Below, piece by piece: positions 27,777-39,409 of a stretch of 64,000 bases of DNA. Made by a program: the position numbers and the translations under genes. The stretch comes from Oscillospiraceae bacterium. GTDB lineage: Bacteria > Bacillota > Clostridia > UMGS1840. Position 1 is the first letter of the stretch; every line of letters begins with the position of its first letter. The stretch covers positions 1 to 64,000 of the forward strand of contig SVKD01000013.1 in NCBI GenBank assembly GCA_015068645.1, written 5' to 3'. The notes under the pieces are model-generated. The model ran no database searches and had not been told where the DNA came from. It was given only the letters and a program-made list of their open reading frames with translations.

Positions 27777-27797
27777 GTTTTGAATGATATTGTTTTC

Positions 27798-29204
27798 TTA
27801 TATCAGTTTATCACATTTTAGTAACATCAGCATTGCCATTTCGGTGGCTTCTAAGAAGCCTTCAATGGATAAGAGTTCGTCAGGCTGATGCAGATTTCCG
27901 TGACCTTTCGGCAAATCGAAGGGGATTTCTTTTCGCACCATGGTGCCGATTTCCACTGCACAGGGCAGGTGACGTCCGTAGGTTCCGCCTGCATTCACCA
28001 AAGATTTTGCTTCACTGTCGCCTGTGTAGGATTTATAAACATCCAGACACGCCTGAACGGTGGGTAAATCTTCGGGTAATACGTGGGTAGCCATTACGTG
28101 AGAGAAAGTCACATCCCATTCTTTTTCGCCGAATTTTTCGGTTAATTTCTTCTGCAGAGCATCAGGGTCGGTGGTAGCACCATAGCGAATATCAAACACC
28201 AGGGAAATACAACCATTTTCCAGACGGACAATACCATTTGTGCAGGTTAATTTTCCAAAATCGGGGTCGGTATTTTCAATCTTCAACCCTTCACCATAGG
28301 AGCATCCTAACAGTTCTTTCACAAAGGAAAGCTGTTTTTGGTCATTTTCACTTAATAGGGTGCAATCGGATAAGAAATCAGTGATTAAAAATCCTGCATT
28401 TACAGAGCCTTCGGGGAATGCGCCGTGAGTGGATAAGCCTTCTGCATAGAGTTTGATTTCACCGTCTTCCAAAGATACTTTCACCGAATCGGTTTCTTTT
28501 GCTTTTAAGATGTCGTATAAACCGTCTTTATTTTTAAGTTTCAGGGTTGCTTTTCCCAAAATAATATTAAAGGAAACACCGCCGTGAAAACAGGTCACGT
28601 CATCCATAGGAATTCTGGAGGTTGCAGTTGCCTGAAACATTCCTTTGTTGCCACGGTATAAGGGAAATTCTGAATCGCAAATTAACGAAAAATCGGGTGC
28701 TTTATGCGTTTTTGCATAGTTTTCAATATCCTGCATTCCGGTTTCTTCCGAAATCCCAGTGAAAGACACGATTTTACTTTTGATGGGCAGGTTCAAATCC
28801 CGTATCATTTTCATAATATAGAGAGATGATACCACGGCACATTTATCGTCAGACACGCCACGTCCGATTAAAAATCCGTCTTTTTCGGTGGCAGAAAATG
28901 GGGAACCAAGCACCCAGTCGTCACCTGCAGCCACCACGTCGGCGTGGGCAAACAGACCAAGACTTTTTTCTCCCTCGCCTAAATAGGAAAGCAGATAACC
29001 GTCTTTGTGGTAGGTTTCGGTTTGAAAACCGTTTTGTTCATATAATTCTTTTACATAATCCAACACTTCGGCACATTCTTTGCCAAAGGGATACTCTTTG
29101 CTCACATTCTGTTGTACCGAGGGGAATGCCACCAGTTTTGACAACTGGGCAATCATTTCGTCTCTGTGAGACCAAATATAATCGTGAATTTGTTTTTGCA
29201 GCAT
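27798..29204 (-). CDS. pepV: M20 family dipeptidase (PepV/Sapep-like)
   Basis: A metallo-dipeptidase of 468 residues, the PepV length. The zinc-binding motifs are in order: LFAHADVV (about 83-90), GRGVSDDK (about 113-120), SEETG (catalytic Glu/Glu at about 153) and CDSEFPLY (about 176). The lid domain is inserted at about 190-380. It cleaves dipeptides in the cytoplasm. The start has a GGAG-type site. It follows a PHP phosphatase gene by 23 bases, so the two are likely co-transcribed. Confidence 0.92.
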   Translation of the reverse strand: MLQKQIHDYIWSHRDEMIAQLSKLVAFPSVQQNVSKEYPFGKECAEVLDYVKELYEQNGFQTETYHKDGYLLSYLGEGEKSLGLFAHADVVAAGDDWVLGSPFSATEKDGFLIGRGVSDDKCAVVSSLYIMKMIRDLNLPIKSKIVSFTGISEETGMQDIENYAKTHKAPDFSLICDSEFPLYRGNKGMFQATATSRIPMDDVTCFHGGVSFNIILGKATLKLKNKDGLYDILKAKETDSVKVSLEDGEIKLYAEGLSTHGAFPEGSVNAGFLITDFLSDCTLLSENDQKQLSFVKELLGCSYGEGLKIENTDPDFGKLTCTNGIVRLENGCISLVFDIRYGATTDPDALQKKLTEKFGEKEWDVTFSHVMATHVLPEDLPTVQACLDVYKSYTGDSEAKSLVNAGGTYGRHLPCAVEIGTMVRKEIPFDLPKGHGNLHQPDELLSIEGFLEATEMAMLMLLKCDKLI

Positions 29205-29227
29205 TCAAATTACTCCTTTTTTATATG

Positions 29228-30046
29228 CTATGCAAGAGAAAACTTTTTCATGATTTCATCTTTTTGCTCCTGCAACAACACAAGTTTTGGTTTTCCGATA
29301 TAATTTAAGTTATGGCGTTTGACCATTTCTTTTGCCATCATCAGATTTTTTTCGTCATAGGCATCCATTGCGGTATGCGCGTCCATACCAAAGGTAACAG
29401 GGCATCCAACTTCTCCCGCTATGGCAAAAAAACGGTCTCCGGGATACACACACAAATCTCTTGCACCGTTAAAATTGATTTCTAAGGGGATGTTATATTC
29501 TTTGGATGCAACACAGATTTTTCTCATTTCCTGTTCGTAGAGCGCGTCATTATCACCAATGTAGTCCAACAGGTCAGGATGCGCCACATAGCTGAAAATT
29601 CCCGTTTCCATTCCTTTTAACACACAATCCACATATTCAAGAATATCGTCATCGTTGGTGGTTTTGGCACCGGAGGGATAACCATTGGGATATTCGTTTT
29701 GCAGATAGTGTTGCCCTAAAATTAAATATTCGGCATTGTTATCCAATGCAGATTTCAGCATTTCTTTGAAATATAGGGGATAGTATTCCATTTCGTAGCC
29801 GATTTTAATATCAATCTGATTTTGATATACTTCCCTCAGACGGTTTGCTTCCTTAAGATAGGTGGGCACATCTGCCAAATAAATGCGGTAAAAACTTGCT
29901 TCTTTTCCATCGGGAAAACGGAAAGGGAGATGCTCCGAAAATCCAAGATGGCGAATGCCGTTTTCGATGGAGCGTTTCACATATTCTTCCATTTCACCGG
30001 TTGCGTGATGACAGTATTTAGTATGTGTATGATAATTATAGTCCAT
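29228..30046 (-). CDS. hisK: PHP-domain histidinol-phosphatase-like protein
   Basis: A PHP-family phosphoesterase of 272 residues. The four PHP motifs are visible: NYHTHTKYCHH (metal His), GFSEHLPF, GYEMEYYP, and C-terminal YVAHPDLLDYI and FGMDAH. In Firmicutes this family includes the histidinol-phosphatase HisK/HisJ, the penultimate step of histidine synthesis. No other his gene is nearby, so an orphan biosynthetic gene or another phosphoester substrate are both possible. It is the first gene of a unit with pepV. Confidence 0.8.
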   Translation of the reverse strand: MDYNYHTHTKYCHHATGEMEEYVKRSIENGIRHLGFSEHLPFRFPDGKEASFYRIYLADVPTYLKEANRLREVYQNQIDIKIGYEMEYYPLYFKEMLKSALDNNAEYLILGQHYLQNEYPNGYPSGAKTTNDDDILEYVDCVLKGMETGIFSYVAHPDLLDYIGDNDALYEQEMRKICVASKEYNIPLEINFNGARDLCVYPGDRFFAIAGEVGCPVTFGMDAHTAMDAYDEKNLMMAKEMVKRHNLNYIGKPKLVLLQEQKDEIMKKFSLA

Positions 30047-30079
30047 AACGAAAGCTCACTTTCAAAAAAATCTTTTTTT

Positions 30080-30108
30080 ATTATAACATATTTTTAAAAA
30101 ACTGTCAA
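30080..30108 (-). promoter_or_regulatory. Promoter of the PHP-phosphatase/dipeptidase unit
   Basis: TTGACA-N17-TATAAT, perfect hexamers, immediately downstream of the ATP synthase terminator. Confidence 0.8.
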
Positions 30109-30113
30109 CGAAA

Positions 30114-30145
30114 AAAAGAACCTTTCCGAGAGGAAAGGTTCTTTT
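30114..30145. terminator. ATP synthase operon terminator
   Basis: AAAGAACCTTTCC / GGAAAGGTTCTTT stem with a GAGA tetraloop, and a U-run on the minus strand behind atpC. Confidence 0.88.
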
Positions 30146-30158
30146 AAAATGAAAAATA

Positions 30159-30418
30159 CTATTCAAATTGGAAAGAGCCTGAAATCAAGGTGACAAGATC
30201 CTTTCCAACCGTTAAAAGTCCACCTTTTGCGGTTGCCTTTTTTTTGGTGTCATCTTCTAAATAAATCACAACAGGCGCTTCCACCAAAGAGGTCACAAAG
30301 GGGACGTGTCCTGCCATAATGGCAAGCTCTCCCTCGGTACCTCGAACGCTTAATCTTAGCACATCTCCCTCAAATAAATTGCCGTCGGGAGAGGAAACAA
30401 TCAGATGAAAGGTATTCA

Positions 30419-30419
<1 letters not shown>
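30159..30419 (-). CDS. atpC: ATP synthase epsilon subunit, short form
   Basis: Only 86 residues, where the family is usually 130-140. The complete N-terminal beta-sandwich is present (FHLIVSSPDGNLFEG, GELAIMAGHVPFVTSL, GGLLTVGKDLVTLIS), but the protein ends right after it. The two C-terminal helices that inhibit ATP hydrolysis in many bacteria are missing, and the operon terminator follows within 14 bases, so no frameshifted remainder is present. Its ATG overlaps the atpD stop by one base. Confidence 0.93.
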
Positions 30420-31867
<1,448 letters not shown>

Positions 31868-31875
31868 TCACCTCT

Positions 31876-32679
31876 TTATTCATTGCCGCTTCCGGCAACA
31901 ATTTCCGTGATTTCCTGGGTGATGGCACCCTGTCTTGCACGGTTGTATTCCAGTTTTAAATCTTCAATCATTTGTTTTGCGTTCTTGCCTGCACTGTCCA
32001 TCGCCATTCGTCGTGCTGCCACTTCCGAGGCAAAGCTTTCCCGTAAGGCAGAAATTAAAAGTCCTGCCACATATTCTTTTGCCACCTGGTTTAGCACCGT
32101 TAACGAGTCGGGCTCAAAAATCATGGAGCTGTCCACGGCTTCACCTTTTTTGAAGGGGAGAATCCACTTGATTTTTGCTTCGTTTGCCATTACCGAAATA
32201 TATTCGGTGTATAAAATGCCCAAACGGTCAAACTTTCCGTCCGAAAAATCACGGCATAAGCTTTCTGCCAAGGGATAAGCATCGGCAAAATAATATTTTT
32301 CCGAGGATTTTACTTCTTTGCCGTAGCGTTCACAAGCCCGTTTCCCCAGGGGGATGATTTCGGCATCGGGATATTGAGATGCCAGTTTAAACACATTGGC
32401 ATTATAACCACCTGCCAATCCTCTGTCACCCGCAATCACAATAAGACGGGTTCTTTCACCGCCATCGTTTCGCATAAAGGGACTCTTTAAGCATTCGGTG
32501 GAAGCGGTTAAAGAAGCGATGGCTTTTTCCAAAGAGGCGGTGTATTCTCTTGCTTTTAACATTCCTTCGTTGGCACGTCGGATTTTGGAGGAAGCCACCA
32601 ACCCCATAGCTTTGGTCAACTGCAGGGTAGAGGTAACGCTTTTGATTCGGATTCGTAACTCTTTTGTGTTATCTGCCAT
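31876..32679 (-). CDS. atpG: ATP synthase gamma subunit
   Basis: The central rotor stalk of F1, 267 residues. The N-terminal helix has ELRIRIKSVTSTLQLTKAMGLVASSKIRRA, and the C-terminal helix carries MDSAGKNAKQMIEDLKLEYNRARQGAITQEITEIVAG, both typical. The middle domain (about 75-200) is slightly short. It lies between atpA (3-base gap) and atpD (14-base gap). Confidence 0.96.
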   Translation of the reverse strand: MADNTKELRIRIKSVTSTLQLTKAMGLVASSKIRRANEGMLKAREYTASLEKAIASLTASTECLKSPFMRNDGGERTRLIVIAGDRGLAGGYNANVFKLASQYPDAEIIPLGKRACERYGKEVKSSEKYYFADAYPLAESLCRDFSDGKFDRLGILYTEYISVMANEAKIKWILPFKKGEAVDSSMIFEPDSLTVLNQVAKEYVAGLLISALRESFASEVAARRMAMDSAGKNAKQMIEDLKLEYNRARQGAITQEITEIVAGSGNE

Positions 32680-32682
32680 AGA

Positions 32683-34173
32683 TTACACCTGCACTTTCGC
32701 AAGAATTTGTTGCAATTCGTGTTCTAAGGTTTCGTCGTACTCTCCGTTTTCGATTTTAGCTAACCAGCTTTGGTATTCGTTTTCTAATTTCGCAAACAGA
32801 TTCTGTTCATATTTTTTTACATCAGAAACTGCAACGGCATCCAAAAATCCTTTGATTACCGCATACACAATGGCAACCTGACAGCCAACACGAACAGGAG
32901 CATTTCTGCCTTGTTTTAACACTTCTACAATTCTCTCACCCAATGCCAAACGCGCTTTGGTATCGGCATCTAAGTCACTTCCGAATTGTGCGAAGGACTG
33001 GAGTTCTCTATACTGTGAGTAGAGCAGTTTTAATTCCCCGGACACTTTTTTCATCCCCTTAAGCTGAGCGGAACCGCCCACACGGCTTACGGAAATACCG
33101 GGGTTGATTGCAGGCATAATGCCCGAATGGAACAACTCGGTTTCTAAGAAAATCTGTCCGTCGGTAATGGAAATCACGTTGGTGGGAATGTAGGCGGACA
33201 CGTCGCCTGCCTGAGTTTCAATAATGGGCAGGGCAGTGATGGAACCGCCACCGTATTCTTTTGCCACACACGCCGCACGTTCCAACAGTCTGGAATGCAG
33301 ATAGAATACATCCCCCGGATATGCTTCACGTCCGGGAGGACGGCGGATGAGCAAAGAAAGAGCACGGTATGCCACCGCGTGTTTGCTTAAATCATCATAA
33401 ATAATTAAAACATCTTTGCCTTGTTCTCTGAAATGTTCTGCCATTGCACAACCGCTGTAGGGGGCAATATACTGAAGGGGTGCGCTTTCTGCAGCAGTTG
33501 CAGAAACAATAATGGTGTATTCCATAGCACCGTTTCGTTGCAGTTCACTTGCTAATTTTGCCACAGAGGTACTCTTCTGACCAATGGCAACATAGATACA
33601 CAGAACCCCTGTGTTTTTCTGATTGATAATGGTATCAATGGCAATTTCGGTTTTCCCGGTCTGACGGTCGCCGATGATTAACTCACGCTGACCGCGACCA
33701 ATGGGAATCATACTGTCAATTGCCTTAATTCCTGTTTGTAACGGCACATTTACGCTTTCACGTTCAATAATGCCGGGTGCTTCCGATTCAATGGGACGGG
33801 TATCATCATATTGGATGGGGCCTTTTCCGTCAATGGGTTCTCCCAAGGCATTTACCACACGACCCAATAAGTTTTTACCAACCGGCACGGATAAAACTTT
33901 TCCGGTACGGGACACATTGGCACCCTCACGGATATTGTTTTTGTTGGATAAAATGGCAACGGACACAGTTTCTTCTTCCAAGTTTTGTGCCATACCGAAG
34001 CTTCCGTCTTCAAATTCCAACAGCTCATTTGCCATACAGTTTTTTAATCCGTAAACCTGAGCAATTCCGTCACCCACTAAAATAACTTTCCCCGTTTCTT
34101 CCATTTGCACACGGGATTTATAGTTTTCAATTTGTGTTTTGATAATCTGACTGATATCTTTCGGATTCGTCAT
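32683..34173 (-). CDS. atpA: ATP synthase alpha subunit
   Basis: The non-catalytic F1 nucleotide-binding subunit, 496 residues, normal length. P-loop GDRQTGKT is at about 169-176, then VYVAIGQK-type [13 protein letters not shown] at about 195, [15 protein letters not shown] at about 265, and the [17 protein letters not shown] stretch at about 375. Its ATG overlaps the atpH stop by four bases. Confidence 0.97.
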   Translation of the reverse strand: MTNPKDISQIIKTQIENYKSRVQMEETGKVILVGDGIAQVYGLKNCMANELLEFEDGSFGMAQNLEEETVSVAILSNKNNIREGANVSRTGKVLSVPVGKNLLGRVVNALGEPIDGKGPIQYDDTRPIESEAPGIIERESVNVPLQTGIKAIDSMIPIGRGQRELIIGDRQTGKTEIAIDTIINQKNTGVLCIYVAIGQKSTSVAKLASELQRNGAMEYTIIVSATAAESAPLQYIAPYSGCAMAEHFREQGKDVLIIYDDLSKHAVAYRALSLLIRRPPGREAYPGDVFYLHSRLLERAACVAKEYGGGSITALPIIETQAGDVSAYIPTNVISITDGQIFLETELFHSGIMPAINPGISVSRVGGSAQLKGMKKVSGELKLLYSQYRELQSFAQFGSDLDADTKARLALGERIVEVLKQGRNAPVRVGCQVAIVYAVIKGFLDAVAVSDVKKYEQNLFAKLENEYQSWLAKIENGEYDETLEHELQQILAKVQV

Positions 34174-34700
34174 AATTTCATCACTTCCTTCATCCTTTGC
34201 AGGCGTTTTTGCACACTGCCGTCAATCATCTGATCCTCTGCGGTGATGGTGAATCCGCCAATGAGAGTTTCGTCAATCTGATAGATGGGGCAGATGTGCT
34301 TTCGGTACTTATCTTCCAGTTTTTTGATGAGTTTTTCTTTTTGCTCCTCTGCTAAGGGGATTTTGGATGTTATGGTTACGGTAATGGTGTTGGAAACTGC
34401 CATTTCCAGCTTGAAAAACTCTTTGATGATTTCTGAAAGTTTTGTGATATAATTATTTTCACATAACAGCTTTAACAAGGATACCACATCCTCCGACAAT
34501 TCCTTACCAAAGGCTTCATCAATAGCCAGAAGTCGTTCGGACAAGGGCAGGGCAGGAGTGGTAAGATACATAGGATACTGAGGAGTTTCCTTTAGCACCT
34601 CTTCGATTGTTTCCAACTGTTGGGCGTACTCTTGTACCTTGTTTTTTTCCATGGCGATGGCAAACAAGGCTTCCGCGTAAGCTTTACTTGTGTCCTTCAT
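34170..34700 (-). CDS. atpH: ATP synthase delta subunit
   Basis: The peripheral-stalk delta (OSCP) subunit, about 176 residues. The N-terminal helical bundle begins [11 protein letters not shown]; the C-terminal domain ends [11 protein letters not shown]-like [29 protein letters not shown], diagnostic of the family. I start at ATG 34700, with AGGTGG six bases upstream; an in-frame GTG at 34709 is possible but lies too close to that site. The gene overlaps the 3' end of atpF by 17 bases. Confidence 0.95.
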   Translation of the reverse strand: MKDTSKAYAEALFAIAMEKNKVQEYAQQLETIEEVLKETPQYPMYLTTPALPLSERLLAIDEAFGKELSEDVVSLLKLLCENNYITKLSEIIKEFFKLEMAVSNTITVTITSKIPLAEEQKEKLIKKLEDKYRKHICPIYQIDETLIGGFTITAEDQMIDGSVQKRLQRMKEVMKL

Positions 34701-35199
34701 GTTCGCCACCTATTTCATCAATCAAGGAATCAATCAGCTTTTTGTGGTCTTCTGCGTTCATTTCACGTTCCAGCACTTTGCCTGCAAGCATTGTACCCAC
34801 GCTGACAATTTCTTCCTTGACGGTTTGTTCTGCTTTTCTAAGTTCCAGTTTTGCATCTGCTTCTGCCTGACGGCGGATGTCGTCAGCTTTTTCTTTGGCT
34901 TCCGCCAAAATCTGCTGTTCTCTCGTTTGGGCAGTTTGCACGGCAGACTGAATCAAGCTATCCGCCTGAGATTGGGCTTCTGATAGCTTTTCTTCGTATG
35001 TTTGCTTGTCGGAAAGTGCTTTTTTCTTGGCATCTTCAGCTTCCTTGTACTCATCGTCAATAGTTTGCTGACGTTGAGCCAACATTTTCTTTACCGGTTT
35101 ATACAGAAATTTTTTCACTAATAGATAAAGAATCAGAAGATTTAAAAGAGCAAACAGCATTTCCCAAAGATTAATCGAGATAATTGGTAATGATTGCAT
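34684..35199 (-). CDS. atpF: ATP synthase b subunit
   Basis: The membrane-anchored peripheral stalk, 171 residues. One transmembrane helix (about residues 8-28, EMLFALLNLLILYLLVKKFL, then the YKPVKKML hinge) is followed by a long charged coiled coil rich in Ala, Gln, Glu and Lys. The single b gene implies a homodimeric stalk. Confidence 0.95.
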   Translation of the reverse strand: MQSLPIISINLWEMLFALLNLLILYLLVKKFLYKPVKKMLAQRQQTIDDEYKEAEDAKKKALSDKQTYEEKLSEAQSQADSLIQSAVQTAQTREQQILAEAKEKADDIRRQAEADAKLELRKAEQTVKEEIVSVGTMLAGKVLEREMNAEDHKKLIDSLIDEIGGEHEGHK

Positions 35200-35229
35200 C
35201 TTACATGCTCCCTATCTGTTTTTTTAGGT

Positions 35230-36490
<1,261 letters not shown>

Positions 36491-36504
36491 AGAATATCAC
36501 CTCT

Positions 36505-36894
36505 TTAGTCTTTGATTTCTCTGATAATGAGAGGACGCAGTGACACCGCAATTCTCGGGAACAAGAAGGGAATCACTACTGCAATTAAACGAAACAGGGG
36601 TACGAAATGTCCCACCAGGGCAAATGCCAACAGGAAAAACATTCTTGCCGTCTGCGAAAATTTCACTAAGGTTTTGGCGTCTTTTTCTTCTTTGGTAAGA
36701 GCATTCTGAACGGTGATTCCCATTAAAAGGAAATTGCAGACTGCACCGAGTGCTCCCCAGATATTGCCAAGTAACACGGAAATATCCCATTTTCCAAGAA
36801 TCAGAAACACGGATTCCATTAAAACACTCAAAACAAAGGTTACCACGGCAATATAGCGGGTTTCACGAAGGACGGTTGCATCTATTTTTTTCAT
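36505..36894 (-). CDS. atpI: AtpI-like ATP synthase accessory membrane protein
   Basis: A protein of about 129 residues with four hydrophobic helices, in the position of atpI at the head of the operon. AtpI proteins are poorly conserved and are thought to help assemble the c ring or handle Mg2+; the assignment rests mostly on position and topology. AGAGGTG is best spaced for ATG 36894; a GTG directly before it is less likely. Confidence 0.8.
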   Translation of the reverse strand: MKKIDATVLRETRYIAVVTFVLSVLMESVFLILGKWDISVLLGNIWGALGAVCNFLLMGITVQNALTKEEKDAKTLVKFSQTARMFFLLAFALVGHFVPLFRLIAVVIPFLFPRIAVSLRPLIIREIKD

Positions 36895-36946
36895 CACGAC
36901 ACCTCTTAGGTTCTCCGGAACAATCGGAGAAAAAGTCTATAAATTC

Positions 36947-36975
36947 ATTTTATCCTATTTTTAGGAAAAATGCAA
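36947..36975 (-). promoter_or_regulatory. ATP synthase operon promoter
   Basis: TTGCAT-N17-TAAAAT on the minus strand. The short leader contains the hairpin TTCTCCG / CGGAGAA (about 36910-36932) just before the ribosome site of atpI. Confidence 0.7.
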
Positions 36976-37023
36976 GAAAAAACACAAAAAATACTTAAAT
37001 TTTTGTCAATTTTGTCTTAGTTG

Positions 37024-37052
37024 TTGAAAAGTCGGAAAAAATATGATAAAAT
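37024..37052 (+). promoter_or_regulatory. Promoter of the Y-family polymerase gene
   Basis: TTGAAA-N17-TAAAAT, 25 bases before the ATG. I saw no clear LexA box (GAAC-N4-GTTC) around it. Confidence 0.6.
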
Positions 37053-37077
37053 AAATCGGAAGAAAGGGGGTATCAAG

Positions 37078-38571
37078 ATGGAAAATATGCAAGGAAAAAC
37101 ATATCTTTGTATTGATTTAAAATCCTTCTATGCCTCCGTGGAATGTATCGAACGGGGATTGGATCCCATGAAAACCAACCTGGTGGTTGCAGACAGTTCC
37201 CGTACCGAAAAAACCATTTGTCTTGCGGTGACACCCTCGTTGAAACAGTATGGTCTTTCAGGGCGTTCCCGTCTGTTTGAAGTGGTGAAACGGGTTTCCG
37301 AGGTAAATGCAGAACGTTTGCGTCGGGCACCCAATCGCACCTTTTCGGGAGAATCCCATCAGTCTGATTTTCTGGAAAAGGATTCCTCTCTCAAGCTGAC
37401 TTATTTAGTGGCACCGCCCCGTATGGCACATTACATGGAATACAGTACCCGTATTTACGATGTGTATTTAAAATATGTTTCCCCCGATGATATCTTAGTG
37501 TATTCCATTGATGAAGTTTTTATTGATTTAACTGCATATTTATCTTATTACAAAAAAACGGCAAGAGAACTTGCCCTGACCATTATCCGTGATGTTTTGG
37601 TAACCACGGGCATTACTGCTACGGCAGGAATCGGCACCAATTTATATCTTGCTAAAATTGCCATGGACATAAAAGCCAAAAAAATGCCTGCCGACAAAGA
37701 CGGTGTGCGAATTGCATTTTTGGATGAACAAATCTACCGCAAAGAACTGTGGAATCATCAGCCGTTAACCGATTTCTGGAGAGTGGGGGAAGGTTCTGCC
37801 AAACGACTGGCAGGAAAACAGATGTACACTATGGGTGACATTGCAAAAGCCTCTGTATCACCCTACGGTAGACAGATTTTAAAGAAACTCTTCGGTATCA
37901 ACGCCAAACTGTTAATTGATCACGCCTGGGGATATGAACCTTGCACTATCGCAGAAGCCAAGGCGTATATTCCCGAAAACAGAAGCTTAAGTTCAGGGCA
38001 GGTATTGTCTGTTCCATATGATTATGAGAAAACGAAACTGATTGTGCGGGAAATGACCGAACTGATGGCATTAGACTTAGTGGAAAAACGGTTGCTCACC
38101 GACCAGATGACTTTAACCCTTGGTTACGATACCGAAAACGTCACCAAAAATTATCGTGGCAATGTGGAAACTGACCGTTACGGCAGAAAAACACCAAAAT
38201 CTGCTCACGGAACGGTGAATTTATCGGAAATGACTTCGTCCACTACGCTGATGCTGGAAGGGATTTTAAGCTTATTTGAGCGGATTGGAGATCCGAACTT
38301 AACTGTCCGCCGTGTCACAATTACGGTAAATCACTTGGTGTTGGAACAAGAATACAAAAAAGAACCAACCTATGAGCAACTGAATTTGTTTACCGATTTT
38401 TCCGAAAAGCAGAAGCGAGAAGCACAATTAAAAAAGGAGCGAAGCCTTCAGGAAACCACTGTGAAACTTCGCAACCGCTTCGGCAAAAACGCCGTATTAA
38501 AAGGCACCAACCTGCAGGAAGGTGCCACAACCATGGACAGAAACCGTCAGATTGGCGGCCACAAAGCGTAG
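37078..38571 (+). CDS. Y-family DNA polymerase (UmuC/DinB-like)
   Basis: A translesion polymerase of 497 residues. The catalytic motifs are CIDLKSFYASVECIERG (first Asp, steric gate Phe/Tyr) at residues 10-26 and VYSIDEVFIDLT (Asp-Glu pair) at about 140. TAGIGTNLYLAKIAMD follows, then the HhH thumb and a little-finger domain with RRVTITVNHL. The UmuC type found in Clostridia is longer than DinB, as here. The start is ATG 37078 behind AAAGGGGG. The YolD-like gene follows without a gap, a common pairing for such polymerases. Confidence 0.92.
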   Translation: MENMQGKTYLCIDLKSFYASVECIERGLDPMKTNLVVADSSRTEKTICLAVTPSLKQYGLSGRSRLFEVVKRVSEVNAERLRRAPNRTFSGESHQSDFLEKDSSLKLTYLVAPPRMAHYMEYSTRIYDVYLKYVSPDDILVYSIDEVFIDLTAYLSYYKKTARELALTIIRDVLVTTGITATAGIGTNLYLAKIAMDIKAKKMPADKDGVRIAFLDEQIYRKELWNHQPLTDFWRVGEGSAKRLAGKQMYTMGDIAKASVSPYGRQILKKLFGINAKLLIDHAWGYEPCTIAEAKAYIPENRSLSSGQVLSVPYDYEKTKLIVREMTELMALDLVEKRLLTDQMTLTLGYDTENVTKNYRGNVETDRYGRKTPKSAHGTVNLSEMTSSTTLMLEGILSLFERIGDPNLTVRRVTITVNHLVLEQEYKKEPTYEQLNLFTDFSEKQKREAQLKKERSLQETTVKLRNRFGKNAVLKGTNLQEGATTMDRNRQIGGHKA

Positions 38572-38991
38572 GTGATTTTTTTGGAATTTTTGTATCGAGA
38601 ACTTTTAAATACTCCTTATCCGAATCCCGAAATTGAAAAAGATTTTCCCGATGCAGTGCTTCGGGGAGCTCAGTTTGCCCCCTTTGCCGCATTAACAGGG
38701 CACGATGAGGCAATTGCAGAAACCGCTCGTTTGACTGACGGAAAAGTTCAATTAAGTGAATTTGAACAAGAAGAACTGAACCGTACGCTTCAGTATTTAT
38801 TGGAACATCTTGATGAGTGTCCTAAAGTTTCGGTGACCCATTTTGTGCCTGATACCAAAAAACAGGGTGGGGCATATATTACCACGCAAGGTACTCTGGT
38901 AAAAATTCGCATCACCGAGCAAAAATTGTTACTGTCTGACGGCACCGAAGTTTTCATTCCTGATATTTTATCGTTGGAAATTTCAGATTAA
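38572..38991 (+). CDS. YolD-like protein
   Basis: A 139-residue protein with AQFAPFAALTGHDEAI (about residues 33-48), the hallmark of YolD-like proteins next to UmuC polymerases. It has a charged helix (FEQEELNRTLQYLLEHL) and a beta C-terminus. The family is thought to modulate Y-family polymerases. GTG 38572 follows the polymerase stop directly; TTG 38581, better spaced from AGGTGA, is an alternative start. Translation is coupled either way. Confidence 0.85.
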   Translation: MIFLEFLYRELLNTPYPNPEIEKDFPDAVLRGAQFAPFAALTGHDEAIAETARLTDGKVQLSEFEQEELNRTLQYLLEHLDECPKVSVTHFVPDTKKQGGAYITTQGTLVKIRITEQKLLLSDGTEVFIPDILSLEISD

Positions 38992-39028
38992 AAAGCGTTG
39001 ATTTTCACAAAAAAGTCAACGCTTTTTT
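38990..39028 (+). terminator. Terminator after the YolD-like gene
   Basis: AAAAAGCGTTGA / TCAACGCTTTTTT stem with a 14-base loop and U-tract. Confidence 0.85.
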
Positions 39029-39062
39029 GTTGCATATTTTTTGAAAAATCAACACAAGGGAA

Positions 39063-39091
39063 TTGACTGTTTAAAAATTATATTGTATAAT
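39063..39091 (+). promoter_or_regulatory. Promoter of the hydrogenase cluster
   Basis: TTGACT-N17-TATAAT, 45 bases upstream of the first gene. Confidence 0.75.
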
Positions 39092-39135
39092 ATAAAGAAT
39101 AAAACAACGATGAAAATCGGAAAGGATATTTTGCC

Positions 39136-39375
39136 ATGAAAATTACAGTGTGTATCGGAAGCTCCTGTCATATTAAAGGGTCCCGCCTTGTGGTGGAGGC
39201 TTTGCAGGAATGTATCAGTGCCAATCAGTTGGAAGATAAAATTGAATTAGGTGGCACCTTTTGTATGGGAAAATGTCAGGAAGGTGTTTGCGTCACCGTG
39301 GATGATGAATTTTATTCCGTTACTCCCGAAACTGTTTCGGAATTTATCAAAACGCAGGTGCTAAAAAAGCTATAA
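39136..39375 (+). CDS. Thioredoxin-like [2Fe-2S] ferredoxin
   Basis: A 79-residue protein of the NuoE/HndA-type thioredoxin-like ferredoxin fold. Cys6 and Cys11 (CIGSSC) and a second pair in FCMGKC would ligate one [2Fe-2S] cluster; a further Cys follows in EGVC. It opens the hydrogenase gene cluster and likely passes electrons within it. A comparable small gene begins the hfs cluster of Thermoanaerobacterium. Confidence 0.85.
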   Translation: MKITVCIGSSCHIKGSRLVVEALQECISANQLEDKIELGGTFCMGKCQEGVCVTVDDEFYSVTPETVSEFIKTQVLKKL

Positions 39376-39409
39376 GGATTTTTACAATCAGTGAAAGGGT
39401 GTGTTCAAA

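Noticed and set aside
28826-29308. Plus-strand 160-codon frame opposite the dipeptidase gene
   Set aside because: It is an Arg-rich shadow of a strongly coding minus-strand gene.
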